From positions 1 through 5,322 of the forward strand of contig MHDO01000109.1 in assembly GCA_001805005.1 (NCBI GenBank): a stretch of DNA of 5,322 nt. Direction: 5' to 3'. The stretch comes from Nitrospinae bacterium RIFCSPLOWO2_12_39_16. GTDB lineage: Bacteria; Nitrospinota; Nitrospinia; UBA9942. The notes under the pieces were generated by a model. It saw only the letters and a program-made list of their open reading frames with translations, searched no databases and was not told the origin of the DNA. This document shows positions 1 to 5,300 of this stretch, one piece after another (the stretch's first letter is position 1; the number at the start of each line of letters is the position of its first letter). Position numbers and translations under genes: made by a program.

Positions 1-986
1 TTTCAAAATATCTGGAGAGCAAGGTTGAGGGTGAGGGCTTCCCTTCAATTTTAAATCTGCAGTTTGAAAAGATTACTGATTTAAGGTATGGAGAGAATCC
101 CCATCAGAAGGCAGCGTTTTATGAAAATATCGGGCTTAATAAAGGGACTCTTTCAAAGGCTAAACAGCTTCACGGAAAGGAGCTTTCATATAATAATATA
201 CTTGATCTTAATGCAGCGCTGGAGCTTGTCAGGGAGTTTGATGAGACAGCAGCAGTAATTATAAAACATACAAATCCCTGCGGTGTAGCAATAGGAAATA
301 ACCTCGTTTCTGCCTATAGAGAGGCGAGGGAGACAGACCCACTATCAGCATTTGGCGGGATAATCGGGTTTAACAAGAATGTGGATGAGGAGACTGCAAA
401 GGAGATTGCCTCAACTTTCATTGAGGCTGTAATTGCCCCTGATTATGACGAATCAGCACTTGCCATATTAAAAGAGAAGAAAAATATAAGACTCCTTAAA
501 TTATCAAATTTTAAGGAAAAGACTGAAAAGGAATATGATTTGAGGAATGTCAGCGGAGGGCTTTTATTGCAGGATAAGGATTCTGTTACACTAAATGAAG
601 ATAATCTCAAGGTTGTAACAAACAGACAGCCGACAGAAAAGGAATGGTCAGCAATGAGGTTTGCGTGGAAGGTGGCAAAGCATGTAAAGTCTAATGCAAT
701 TATTTATGCAACAGAAAATGAGACTGTAGGCATAGGTGCAGGGCAGATGAGCCGGGTTGATTCATCAAAGCTTGCTGCAATGAAGGCGAATAAACCTATT
801 CAGGGGACAGCAATGGCATCAGATGCATTTTTTCCATTCAGGGATAGTGTGGATGAGGCGGCGAAGGTCGGTGGAACAGCGATTATCCAGCCGGGAGGCT
901 CAGTGAAGGATGAGGAAGTAATCGCTGCTGCTAATGAACATAACATTGCAATGGTATTTACAGGGATTAGGCATTTTAAACATTGA
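1..986 (+). CDS. purH: Bifunctional AICAR transformylase/IMP cyclohydrolase PurH, 3' part (5' end outside window)
   Basis: Catalyses the last two steps of de novo purine synthesis in the cytoplasm: formylation of AICAR by 10-formyl-THF, then closure to IMP. The open frame runs from base 3 to the TGA at 984-986 (327 residues) without an internal stop. The family is about 510-525 residues, so roughly the first 190, the MGS-like IMP cyclohydrolase domain, lie left of the window. The fragment is the AICARFT domain: RYGENPHQ (fragment residues 28-35), the catalytic Lys-His pair in IIKHTNPCG (K88-H89, bases 264-269), DPLSAFGG (112-119), IGAGQMSRVDS, and the family's typical C-terminus MVFTGIRHFKH. 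The GTG at 381 is an internal valine and not a start. No disruption is seen. The gene converges with the minus-strand zinc-ribbon gene. Identification is very secure. Confidence 0.97.
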   Translation, partial: SKYLESKVEGEGFPSILNLQFEKITDLRYGENPHQKAAFYENIGLNKGTLSKAKQLHGKELSYNNILDLNAALELVREFDETAAVIIKHTNPCGVAIGNNLVSAYREARETDPLSAFGGIIGFNKNVDEETAKEIASTFIEAVIAPDYDESALAILKEKKNIRLLKLSNFKEKTEKEYDLRNVSGGLLLQDKDSVTLNEDNLKVVTNRQPTEKEWSAMRFAWKVAKHVKSNAIIYATENETVGIGAGQMSRVDSSKLAAMKANKPIQGTAMASDAFFPFRDSVDEAAKVGGTAIIQPGGSVKDEEVIAAANEHNIAMVFTGIRHFKH

Positions 987-995
987 AATATAATT

Positions 996-1046
996 GGACA
1001 CAGATAAACACAGAAACTACATGATATATCCTGTAAATCTGCGTCC
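996..1046. repeat. Imperfect palindromic intergenic repeat between convergent genes
   Basis: The left arm 996-1011 (GGACACAGATAAACAC) and right arm 1031-1046 (CTGTAAATCTGCGTCC) are inverted copies matching at 12 of 16 positions around a 19-nt loop, with an 8-bp palindrome GATATATC at 1023-1030. The element nearly fills the 66-bp gap between the purH stop and the zinc-ribbon stop. From memory, this motif (CTGTGTTTATCTGTG facing GCAGATTTACAG) recurs between genes in many environmental bacterial genomes, like a REP-type element; that is recollection and not a search result. It could fold in RNA from either strand and serve as a terminator or 3' stabiliser for both genes, but no clear U-tract follows on either side. 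Confidence 0.6.
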
Positions 1047-1052
1047 TACAAG

Positions 1053-1367
1053 CTACTTCTTAAACACAGTAAACATCTTATCAAGGAAACCTTTGTCCTT
1101 ATGTCCAGCCTCCACTACTGCCTCTAATTCCCCTGCATCAAGCCATATTCCTTCACATCCTGAACATTTATCTATCTTGATACCCTTGTAATCTATCTCA
1201 ATAAGATTCATACCGCATTTTGGGCAGTGCATGTGGTGGAGTTCTTTGAGCTTCTTCTTTTCCTCCTCCATCATCTTTTTCCTTTTTTCTTCCTCTGTCT
1301 TTTTCCTCCTCTCAAACTCCTGCCTTGCAAAAAACTCTTCTTCTCTATCACTTGGCTTATCTATCAT
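1053..1367 (-). CDS. Small zf-TFIIB-type zinc-ribbon protein with charged N-terminal helix
   Basis: A 104-residue soluble protein of unknown function. Residues about 8-44 are almost all Glu, Lys and Arg, and should form a long charged helix or coiled coil. Residues 48-82 form a zinc ribbon: CPKC (C48, C51) and CSGC (C68, C71) would bind one Zn, followed by GIWLDAGEL, the hallmark of the Pfam zf-TFIIB family (PF13453). The short C-terminal tail ends in FKK. The ATG at 1365-1367 has a perfect AGGAGG six bases upstream, so the start is secure. The gene lies 60 bp downstream of ricT on the same strand and could be the operon's last gene or have its own promoter; I found no convincing promoter in the gap. 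The similarity to TFIIB is only in the zinc ribbon, and a transcription role is not implied. Confidence 0.9.
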   Translation of the reverse strand: MIDKPSDREEEFFARQEFERRKKTEEEKRKKMMEEEKKKLKELHHMHCPKCGMNLIEIDYKGIKIDKCSGCEGIWLDAGELEAVVEAGHKDKGFLDKMFTVFKK

Positions 1368-1373
1368 ACAAGC

Positions 1374-1379
1374 CCTCCT
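1374..1379 (-). promoter_or_regulatory. Shine-Dalgarno AGGAGG of the zinc-ribbon gene
   Basis: Plus-strand CCTCCT reads AGGAGG on the minus strand, with a 6-nt spacer to the ATG at 1367. It is the strongest ribosome binding site in the window and fixes the start of this gene. Confidence 0.85.
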
Positions 1380-1427
1380 ATAAGATTGAATATGGATGTA
1401 TAAATTAACAAAAACTTAATCGAAGTA

Positions 1428-2249
1428 TCATTTATTTCCTTTCATGTCAACATCCATTTTTTTCCCATCTTCTAACTCCACAATTGCCCTTTCCTGAAGT
1501 AAGTTAACCTTAACTACTCTGCCTTTTCCATCAGGGGTATCCAAAATAGCCCCAAGTTTCGGACAGGTTCTCTTGAGGTTTTTATATGTTTCATGCTCAT
1601 ACACAAGACAGCACATAAGCCTTCCGCAGACACCTGAGATTTTTACAGGGTTCAGTGCAAGTTCCTGGTCTTTTGCCATCTTGATAGACACTGGTTCAAA
1701 TTCCTTTAAGAAACTTGTACAGCAAAGGTTTCTGCCGCATGGACCACACCCACCTATCATTTTTGCCTCGTCTCTTAAGCCAATCTGCCTCATCTCAATC
1801 TTTATTTTAAAGTGATGCGCCAAATCTTTTACCAGTTCCCTGAAATCTACTCTTTCCTCAGATGTGTAATAGAATATTGCCTTCTGGGCGTCAAAGCTGA
1901 AATCTACCTTTACAAGCTTCATTTTTATTTCTTTCTCATGAATCTTATTTTGGCAAATCTCAAATGCTTCTCTTTCCAACATCTCATTCTTCTCCACCTG
2001 CACGATATCATCCCGTGTAGCTTTTCTGACAACACTCTTAAGCGGTCTTTTTATTAAAAGTTGTGGAATCTTTCTGTGGGCAATTGATACAATACCAAAC
2101 TCAAGACCTTTATCAGTCTCTACTACGCATCTGTCCCCTACCCTCATTGAAAAACCATTAGCTTTAAAGTCATAAATCTTTCCGCTGTTTTTAAACCTGA
2201 TACCTATTACAAAAAATGAGGTATCATTCGTATTATTAGAATCCATCAT
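1428..2249 (-). CDS. ricT: PSP1-domain regulatory iron-sulfur factor RicT (YaaT)
   Basis: 273-residue cytoplasmic protein of the PSP1/YaaT family. In Bacillus subtilis RicT joins RicA (YmcA) and RicF (YlbF) in a complex carrying [4Fe-4S] clusters that works with RNase Y in mRNA processing and affects sporulation, competence and biofilm formation. Here the cysteine-rich core is intact: GGCGPCGRNLCC (C168, C171, C176, C177) and CGRLMCC (C208, C213, C214), plus C229. The N-terminal half (about residues 13-160) carries the family motif VGDRCVVETDKGLEFGIV, and residues 230-265 form a small beta-rich tail. There are two adjacent ATGs (2249 and 2246). The first overlaps the holB stop as ATGA, suggesting translational coupling, and a GGAGG lies 6 nt (first ATG) or 9 nt (second) upstream. 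Partners RicA and RicF are not in the window, so the Bacillus role is only inferred. Family assignment is secure. Confidence 0.93.
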   Translation of the reverse strand: MMDSNNTNDTSFFVIGIRFKNSGKIYDFKANGFSMRVGDRCVVETDKGLEFGIVSIAHRKIPQLLIKRPLKSVVRKATRDDIVQVEKNEMLEREAFEICQNKIHEKEIKMKLVKVDFSFDAQKAIFYYTSEERVDFRELVKDLAHHFKIKIEMRQIGLRDEAKMIGGCGPCGRNLCCTSFLKEFEPVSIKMAKDQELALNPVKISGVCGRLMCCLVYEHETYKNLKRTCPKLGAILDTPDGKGRVVKVNLLQERAIVELEDGKKMDVDMKGNK

Positions 2250-3307
2250 CTGTAACCTCCAGCTATGTTTAGCATCATTACCTCTACTGCCAGTTGGTGG
2301 TTTGCATTTCTATCCAATAGAGATTTTGTTTGCTGAACTTTATCAATCATATTTAGGATATTCTGTATCTGCAATCCGCTTGAAAACTCCTTAATCTTAT
2401 CACTTACATCTTTATTTATAACATTGTCATCTGTTCCAATTCCCTTAATTGCCACTGCATCCCTCAATAAGTCAGCCACCAAATCTAAAAACTGAGGAAG
2501 CTTATCTTTATCACTTGAAAGCTTTTTGGATTCTGTAAATACATACTTCAAATCTCCTTTAATAGAAGATCCGAGCAATTTCAGTGCATCCTCCCTGAAC
2601 ATGCAGAATGACTTATAATCCATAGAAATCGCACTCCCCAATCTCCCTTTAGATAGGCTTGACAAGGTTGAGGCATCATTTTCACTGAATTTGTAATTTT
2701 TAATTAATATCTCTTTTATGTGTTCATCAGAAAGGGGATTGAACTTGATTACCTGACAGCGGGAGACAACAGTCGGAAGAAGTGAATGCGTATTTGATGT
2801 TATGAGAATTATAACAGTTTCTCCGGGAGGCTCCTCCAATGTCTTAAGAAAGGCATTGGATGATGCAGCAATCATATCCTCTGCATTATCTATTATAGCT
2901 ACCTTTCTCTTGCCCTCGTATGGTTTTAAAGACAACCTCCTCTGAAGCTCTCTTATGGCTCCTATTTTGATTGATTTGCTCTCTTTATCCTTATCCTCAT
3001 TTTCATCCCCAAAGTTTCTTTTAATATCACTTATTGTATTTGTTTTAGTATTTTCATCCCCTTTTCTAATGATAATTAAATCAGGGTAATTCAAACTGTT
3101 AATTTTTTTACATGATAGACACTCTTCACAACAATCTTCTTTTCCATTAATGCAGTTAAGTGTCTTTGCAAAGGTCAGAGCTGTAAGTTTCTTACCCACC
3201 TCCTCAGGTCCTGCAAAAATATAGGCATGGGAAATATTCCCCTTGATTAGACTGTTTATCAGTATCTTTTTTGCCCTCTCCTGTCCGAGAATATTGTTAA
3301 AGCTCAT
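2246..3307 (-). CDS. holB: DNA polymerase III delta' subunit (clamp loader)
   Basis: 353-residue AAA+ protein of the replicative clamp loader that, with delta and tau/gamma, opens and loads the beta clamp. The N-terminus NNILGQERAKKIL and SHAYIFAGP are typical. The P-loop is degenerate (GPEEVGKK, residues 33-40, with Lys where Thr/Ser is usual), as is common in delta', which acts as a stator. A zinc module is formed by C52, C60, C63 and C66 (CCEECLSC at 59-66). The Walker B region is VAIIDNAE (136-143), followed by NAFLKTLEEPP and the SRC motif (182-184). A charged insertion at about residues 83-111 makes the linker after the zinc module longer than usual; the family is generally about 310-340 residues. 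The ATG at 3305-3307 lies in a heptamer repeat, has no obvious Shine-Dalgarno, and has an in-frame TGA two codons upstream. The gene is 39 bp after tmk and overlaps ricT by 4 bp. Confidence 0.94.
   Translation of the reverse strand: MSFNNILGQERAKKILINSLIKGNISHAYIFAGPEEVGKKLTALTFAKTLNCINGKEDCCEECLSCKKINSLNYPDLIIIRKGDENTKTNTISDIKRNFGDENEDKDKESKSIKIGAIRELQRRLSLKPYEGKRKVAIIDNAEDMIAASSNAFLKTLEEPPGETVIILITSNTHSLLPTVVSRCQVIKFNPLSDEHIKEILIKNYKFSENDASTLSSLSKGRLGSAISMDYKSFCMFREDALKLLGSSIKGDLKYVFTESKKLSSDKDKLPQFLDLVADLLRDAVAIKGIGTDDNVINKDVSDKIKEFSSGLQIQNILNMIDKVQQTKSLLDRNANHQLAVEVMMLNIAGGYR
2256..2260 (-). promoter_or_regulatory. Shine-Dalgarno GGAGG of ricT, inside the holB 3' end
   Basis: Plus-strand CCTCC is GGAGG on the minus strand. 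It lies within the last codons of holB, 6 nt before the first ATG of ricT and 9 nt before the second. It supports initiation at the ATGA overlap but does not decide between the two adjacent ATGs. Confidence 0.75.
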
Positions 3308-3363
3308 AGTTCATAGCTCATGGTTCATAATCTTTGCTATGAGCTATCAGCTATCAGCTTTAA
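3301..3363. repeat. Degenerate 7-bp tandem repeat array at the tmk/holB junction
   Basis: From 3301 to 3363 the plus strand divides into nine phased heptamers. The first four are AGCTCAT, AGTTCAT, AGCTCAT and GGTTCAT (3301-3328). Then come a divergent AATCTTT (3329-3335) and GCTATGA, GCTATCA, GCTATCA and GCTTTAA (3336-3363). The array supplies the holB ATG (last three bases of the first unit, minus strand) and covers the tmk stop codon and its last residues. On the minus strand each of the first four units ends in an ATG. It resembles the heptameric short tandem repeats (STRR) described in cyanobacteria, but the units are degenerate and no relation is claimed. Confidence 0.75.
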
Positions 3364-3997
3364 GTAAATGGCCTTCAACAAGTTTAACTATCTCTTTGTG
3401 CACTTCTTCTATCCCTCTGTTTGCATCTGTCAGTTTTACCCTTTCAGATTCTTCTGAGGCAATTTTCAAAAAGCCTTCTCTCACCTTCTGATGAAATTCC
3501 AATGCCTCTTCTTCAAATCTGCCCTCCGCTGCCTTCTTCCTTCTTCCTTTAATATTTCTCTCTTTTGCCCTTCCTAAACCTGTCTTCACATCCAAATCCA
3601 GCAGAATGGTAAGGGCAGGTTTTATTCCATTTGAGGCTATTCTGTTTAGTTCTTTTATTATCCCCTTATCAATTCCCCTTCCGTATCTCTGATAGGCAAT
3701 GGTTGAATCTGTAAAACGGTCGCAAAGGATAATATCTTTATCACTACTTTTTTCTCTTAGCTCTTTTATTAATTGAGCCCTGCATGCCTCGTATAAAAAC
3801 AGTTCTGTAATTTCACTCATCCCTTTATTATCAGGGTTAAGGAGTACCATCCTTATCTGGTCTCCAATCAGTGTCCCGCCAGGCTCTCTTGTCTCATATA
3901 TAGTATAACCTTTTTTGCGAAGGTAATCTCCAAGTAATTTTATCTGAGTCGTCTTCCCACACCCCTCTATCCCTTCAAATGTAATTAATTTTCCCAT
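3347..3997 (-). CDS. tmk: Thymidylate kinase
   Basis: Phosphorylates dTMP to dTDP with ATP, an essential cytoplasmic step in dTTP supply. The product has 216 residues from the ATG at 3997, matching the usual 205-215. Seen in order: P-loop GIEGCGKTT (residues 9-17), TREPGGT (36-42), the DRF motif with S98 (DRFTDS, 93-98), AYQRYGRG (101-108), and the LID region about 143-162 ending GRFEEE. A basic KGRRKK stretch in the LID (150-155) is coded by a short repeat. An in-frame ATG at 4042 would add 15 residues, but these are encoded by the upstream heptamer repeats and do not look like the family, whose P-loop begins close to the N-terminus. At 3997 there is a weak AGG 6 nt upstream. It is probably the first gene of a tmk-holB-ricT operon. 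Confidence 0.95.
   Translation of the reverse strand: MGKLITFEGIEGCGKTTQIKLLGDYLRKKGYTIYETREPGGTLIGDQIRMVLLNPDNKGMSEITELFLYEACRAQLIKELREKSSDKDIILCDRFTDSTIAYQRYGRGIDKGIIKELNRIASNGIKPALTILLDLDVKTGLGRAKERNIKGRRKKAAEGRFEEEALEFHQKVREGFLKIASEESERVKLTDANRGIEEVHKEIVKLVEGHLLKADS
3532..3552. repeat. Short 7-bp repeat inside tmk
   Basis: Plus-strand units CCTTCTT (3532-3538), CCTTCTT (3539-3545) and a degenerate CCTTTAA (3546-3552) are phased at 7 bp. They code for the basic part of the Tmk LID segment (IKGRRKK). Two exact copies could arise by chance in purine-rich coding sequence, so this is weaker than the two intergenic arrays. Confidence 0.4.
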
Positions 3998-4002
3998 TTT
4001 TA

Positions 4003-4037
4003 GCCTAAACTCACAACTCTCAACTCCTAACTGAAGG
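4003..4037. repeat. Degenerate 7-bp tandem repeat array in the tmk leader
   Basis: Plus-strand units CTCACAA (4010-4016), CTCTCAA (4017-4023) and CTCCTAA (4024-4030) share the pattern CTCNNAA, flanked in phase by GCCTAAA (4003-4009) and CTGAAGG (4031-4037). On the minus strand this reads as AGTT-containing heptamers just ahead of the tmk ATG at 3997, and it includes the weak AGG Shine-Dalgarno (4004-4006). It has the same period as the holB junction array but a different unit. Confidence 0.65.
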
Positions 4038-4106
4038 CACATGATCTCTTGCCTCTTGAACCCTTATCGCTCATGGTCAACATCGCTGTCTTCAGCATAT
4101 TATTAA

Positions 4107-4134
4107 ATTATCACGGTTTATAAGGATTCGGCAA
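4107..4134 (-). promoter_or_regulatory. Candidate sigma-70-type promoter for tmk-holB-ricT
   Basis: On the minus strand TTGCCG (4129-4134) is followed after 16 nt by GATAAT (4107-4112). Each box differs from consensus by one or two bases. Transcription would start near 4100, giving a leader of about 100 nt before the tmk ATG that includes the heptamer array. The gap from 3998 to 4275 otherwise holds no recognisable gene, and I saw no convincing terminator for the cytochrome gene there. This call rests on motif reading alone. Confidence 0.35.
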
Positions 4135-4275
4135 GAGCATTTTAAAACGAGGGAAGTGGTTAATTTGTTTTGTCCGTAGAGTATATTTTGAAAGTTAATT
4201 CACCAATATTCCCATTTTTGCCTCAAAGAGGTTTAAGAGATTTAATAAAAACCTTTCCCATTGCTATTTTTCCCT

Positions 4276-5217
4276 TCAGCCTGCCCACTTCTTATATATT
4301 CCGGCACTCTCATGACACTTTATACATCCCTTCTTAGCCTGCTCCTCTGTAACTACCCATGAATGGAGTTTGTGGCACTCTCCACAATTGATATTCATAA
4401 CCTTCACATGGAGTTCATGTCTCCCTGTATTAACAATATCACTATGACAGTTTATGCACTCACTCCAGTCGGGTCTTGCCTTCTCATGCGGTATATGGCA
4501 GGCATAACAGTCAAATTGATGTTTGGAATCGGCAGGTATATTAATCTTTATAGCAGCCTTAATCTTCTCTGGAGACGGTGTAAAGTGTTTTACATCTAAT
4601 CTCTTTTCTCTAATCATCCTAACCCTTATCTCATCGCTCCCGTGACAAAAGAGGCACTTCTCCCTTTCAGGCCTCAAATCTTTAGTGCGGTCGCTGTGGC
4701 AATTTAGGCAGGCAAGCCCCTCCATGCCGCCACCATGCACCTTTTTCCCCTCATGGCACATAACACAGAACCTCTCCTCTGGGAGAAACTCGTGTGTTTT
4801 ATATCCATGACATTTAGAGCATTCTATCTTCTTTTCAAAACCGTGTTTCCCATGAAATTGAGAAGTCATGATTGATACAGCCTGAGGATATTTTTTGCTT
4901 ATTTCAAAATGACATCGGACACAGAATTTTCCTAATACAATAATTTCGCCGTGTCTCGGTGGTATTAATCTGGGACGGTTAACAACAAAACTGTAAAAGG
5001 GCTTTATACCTTCCCGTGGTGGCAAATGATGACAGTCATGGCAGTTTACCATGGCATGCACACTTTTCTCCCATGAAGCAAAGGCGGTCTCCATTATATG
5101 GCAGGATTTACAGAATGTAGGGTTGTTTTCTAAATAGTCATAAACCCTGTAAGAGACAATACCGCCGCCTATCAAGAGGAGCAATACAAGAATCAAAACA
5201 AGAACTCTGCTTTTCAT
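4276..5217 (-). CDS. Membrane-anchored 11-heme c-type cytochrome, NapC/NrfH-like N-terminus
   Basis: 313-residue multiheme cytochrome expected to face the periplasm, tethered by one N-terminal helix (about residues 5-22, uncleaved anchor type). Eleven CXXCH motifs start at residues 36, 59, 99, 133, 151, 170, 188, 237, 254, 278 and 298. The first four resemble the NapC/NirT/NrfH quinol dehydrogenase: CKSCHIM with Met two after the His as in NrfH, WEKSVHAMVNCHDCH, CVRCH, and CSKCHGYKTHEFLP. Seven further hemes extend the chain. Fourteen other histidines are available as distal ligands, so mostly bis-His hemes are plausible. Inferred role: oxidise membrane quinol and pass electrons to a periplasmic or outer-membrane partner, which is not in the window. 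I chose the ATG at 5217: a TTG six codons upstream (5235) is open but sits about where transcription should begin. Neither start has a clear Shine-Dalgarno. Confidence 0.88.
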   Translation of the reverse strand: MKSRVLVLILVLLLLIGGGIVSYRVYDYLENNPTFCKSCHIMETAFASWEKSVHAMVNCHDCHHLPPREGIKPFYSFVVNRPRLIPPRHGEIIVLGKFCVRCHFEISKKYPQAVSIMTSQFHGKHGFEKKIECSKCHGYKTHEFLPEERFCVMCHEGKKVHGGGMEGLACLNCHSDRTKDLRPEREKCLFCHGSDEIRVRMIREKRLDVKHFTPSPEKIKAAIKINIPADSKHQFDCYACHIPHEKARPDWSECINCHSDIVNTGRHELHVKVMNINCGECHKLHSWVVTEEQAKKGCIKCHESAGIYKKWAG

Positions 5218-5240
5218 TATGGCTAAAAGATACAAAATTT

Positions 5241-5246
5241 ATTATA
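5241..5246 (-). promoter_or_regulatory. Candidate -10 box (TATAAT) of the cytochrome gene
   Basis: A perfect TATAAT on the minus strand, 24 nt before the ATG at 5217, would start transcription near 5234-5235 with a leader of under 20 nt. No recognisable -35 box sits 16-18 nt upstream (the hexamers there are like GAATAG), which would fit an activator-dependent promoter. The region is very AT-rich, so a chance match is possible. Confidence 0.4.
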
Positions 5247-5270
5247 CAGAATCAAGGCAAAAGCTATTCT

Positions 5271-5300
5271 TAATAAATATATTTGAAAATATTTGTATTA
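5271..5300. promoter_or_regulatory. 30-bp imperfect AT-rich palindrome upstream of the cytochrome promoter, possible operator
   Basis: Half-sites 5271-5285 and 5286-5300 are inverted copies matching at 12 of 15 positions, with outer arms TAATA/TATTA and an inner AAATAT (5275-5280) facing ATATTT (5289-5294). The centre lies about 50 bp upstream of the predicted transcription start, where an activator could bind. It does not match FNR/CRP (TTGAT-N4-ATCAA). High AT content raises the chance of a random palindrome. The rest of 5247-5322 shows nothing else I can name. Confidence 0.3.

Noticed and set aside
994..1191. Plus-strand open frame of 65 codons beginning in the palindromic repeat
   Set aside because: It lies mostly antisense to the zinc-ribbon gene, has no recognisable motif, and its start falls inside the repeat.
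1573..2057. Two plus-strand open frames antisense to ricT
   Set aside because: The minus frame encodes a clear RicT with all conserved cysteines; the plus frames show no family features.
3301..3363. CRISPR-like array
   Set aside because: Units are 7 bp and contiguous without spacers, so this is a simple tandem repeat and not a CRISPR.
3243..3491. Plus-strand open frame across the holB start and tmk end
   Set aside because: It is antisense to two recognisable genes and its content is a shadow of them.
3998..4042. Upstream tmk start at 4042, with an AAGAGG nearby
   Set aside because: The 15 extra residues are encoded by heptamer repeats and precede the usual Tmk N-terminus, whose P-loop starts about nine residues from the ATG at 3997. 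It is not fully excluded.
4085..4096. GCTG-TCTT-CAGC hairpin in the tmk leader
   Set aside because: A 4-bp stem without extension is too weak to call a regulatory structure.
4221..4231. CCTC-AAA-GAGG hairpin as a terminator after the cytochrome
   Set aside because: The stem is only 4 bp and on the minus strand is followed by an A-rich stretch, not a U-tract.
4363..4599. Plus-strand open frame inside the cytochrome gene
   Set aside because: The minus frame holds the regular CXXCH motifs; the plus frame is only a shadow.
5218..5235. TTG start six codons upstream for the cytochrome
   Set aside because: It coincides with the predicted transcription start and lacks a Shine-Dalgarno; the ATG at 5217 gives a normal membrane-anchor N-terminus.
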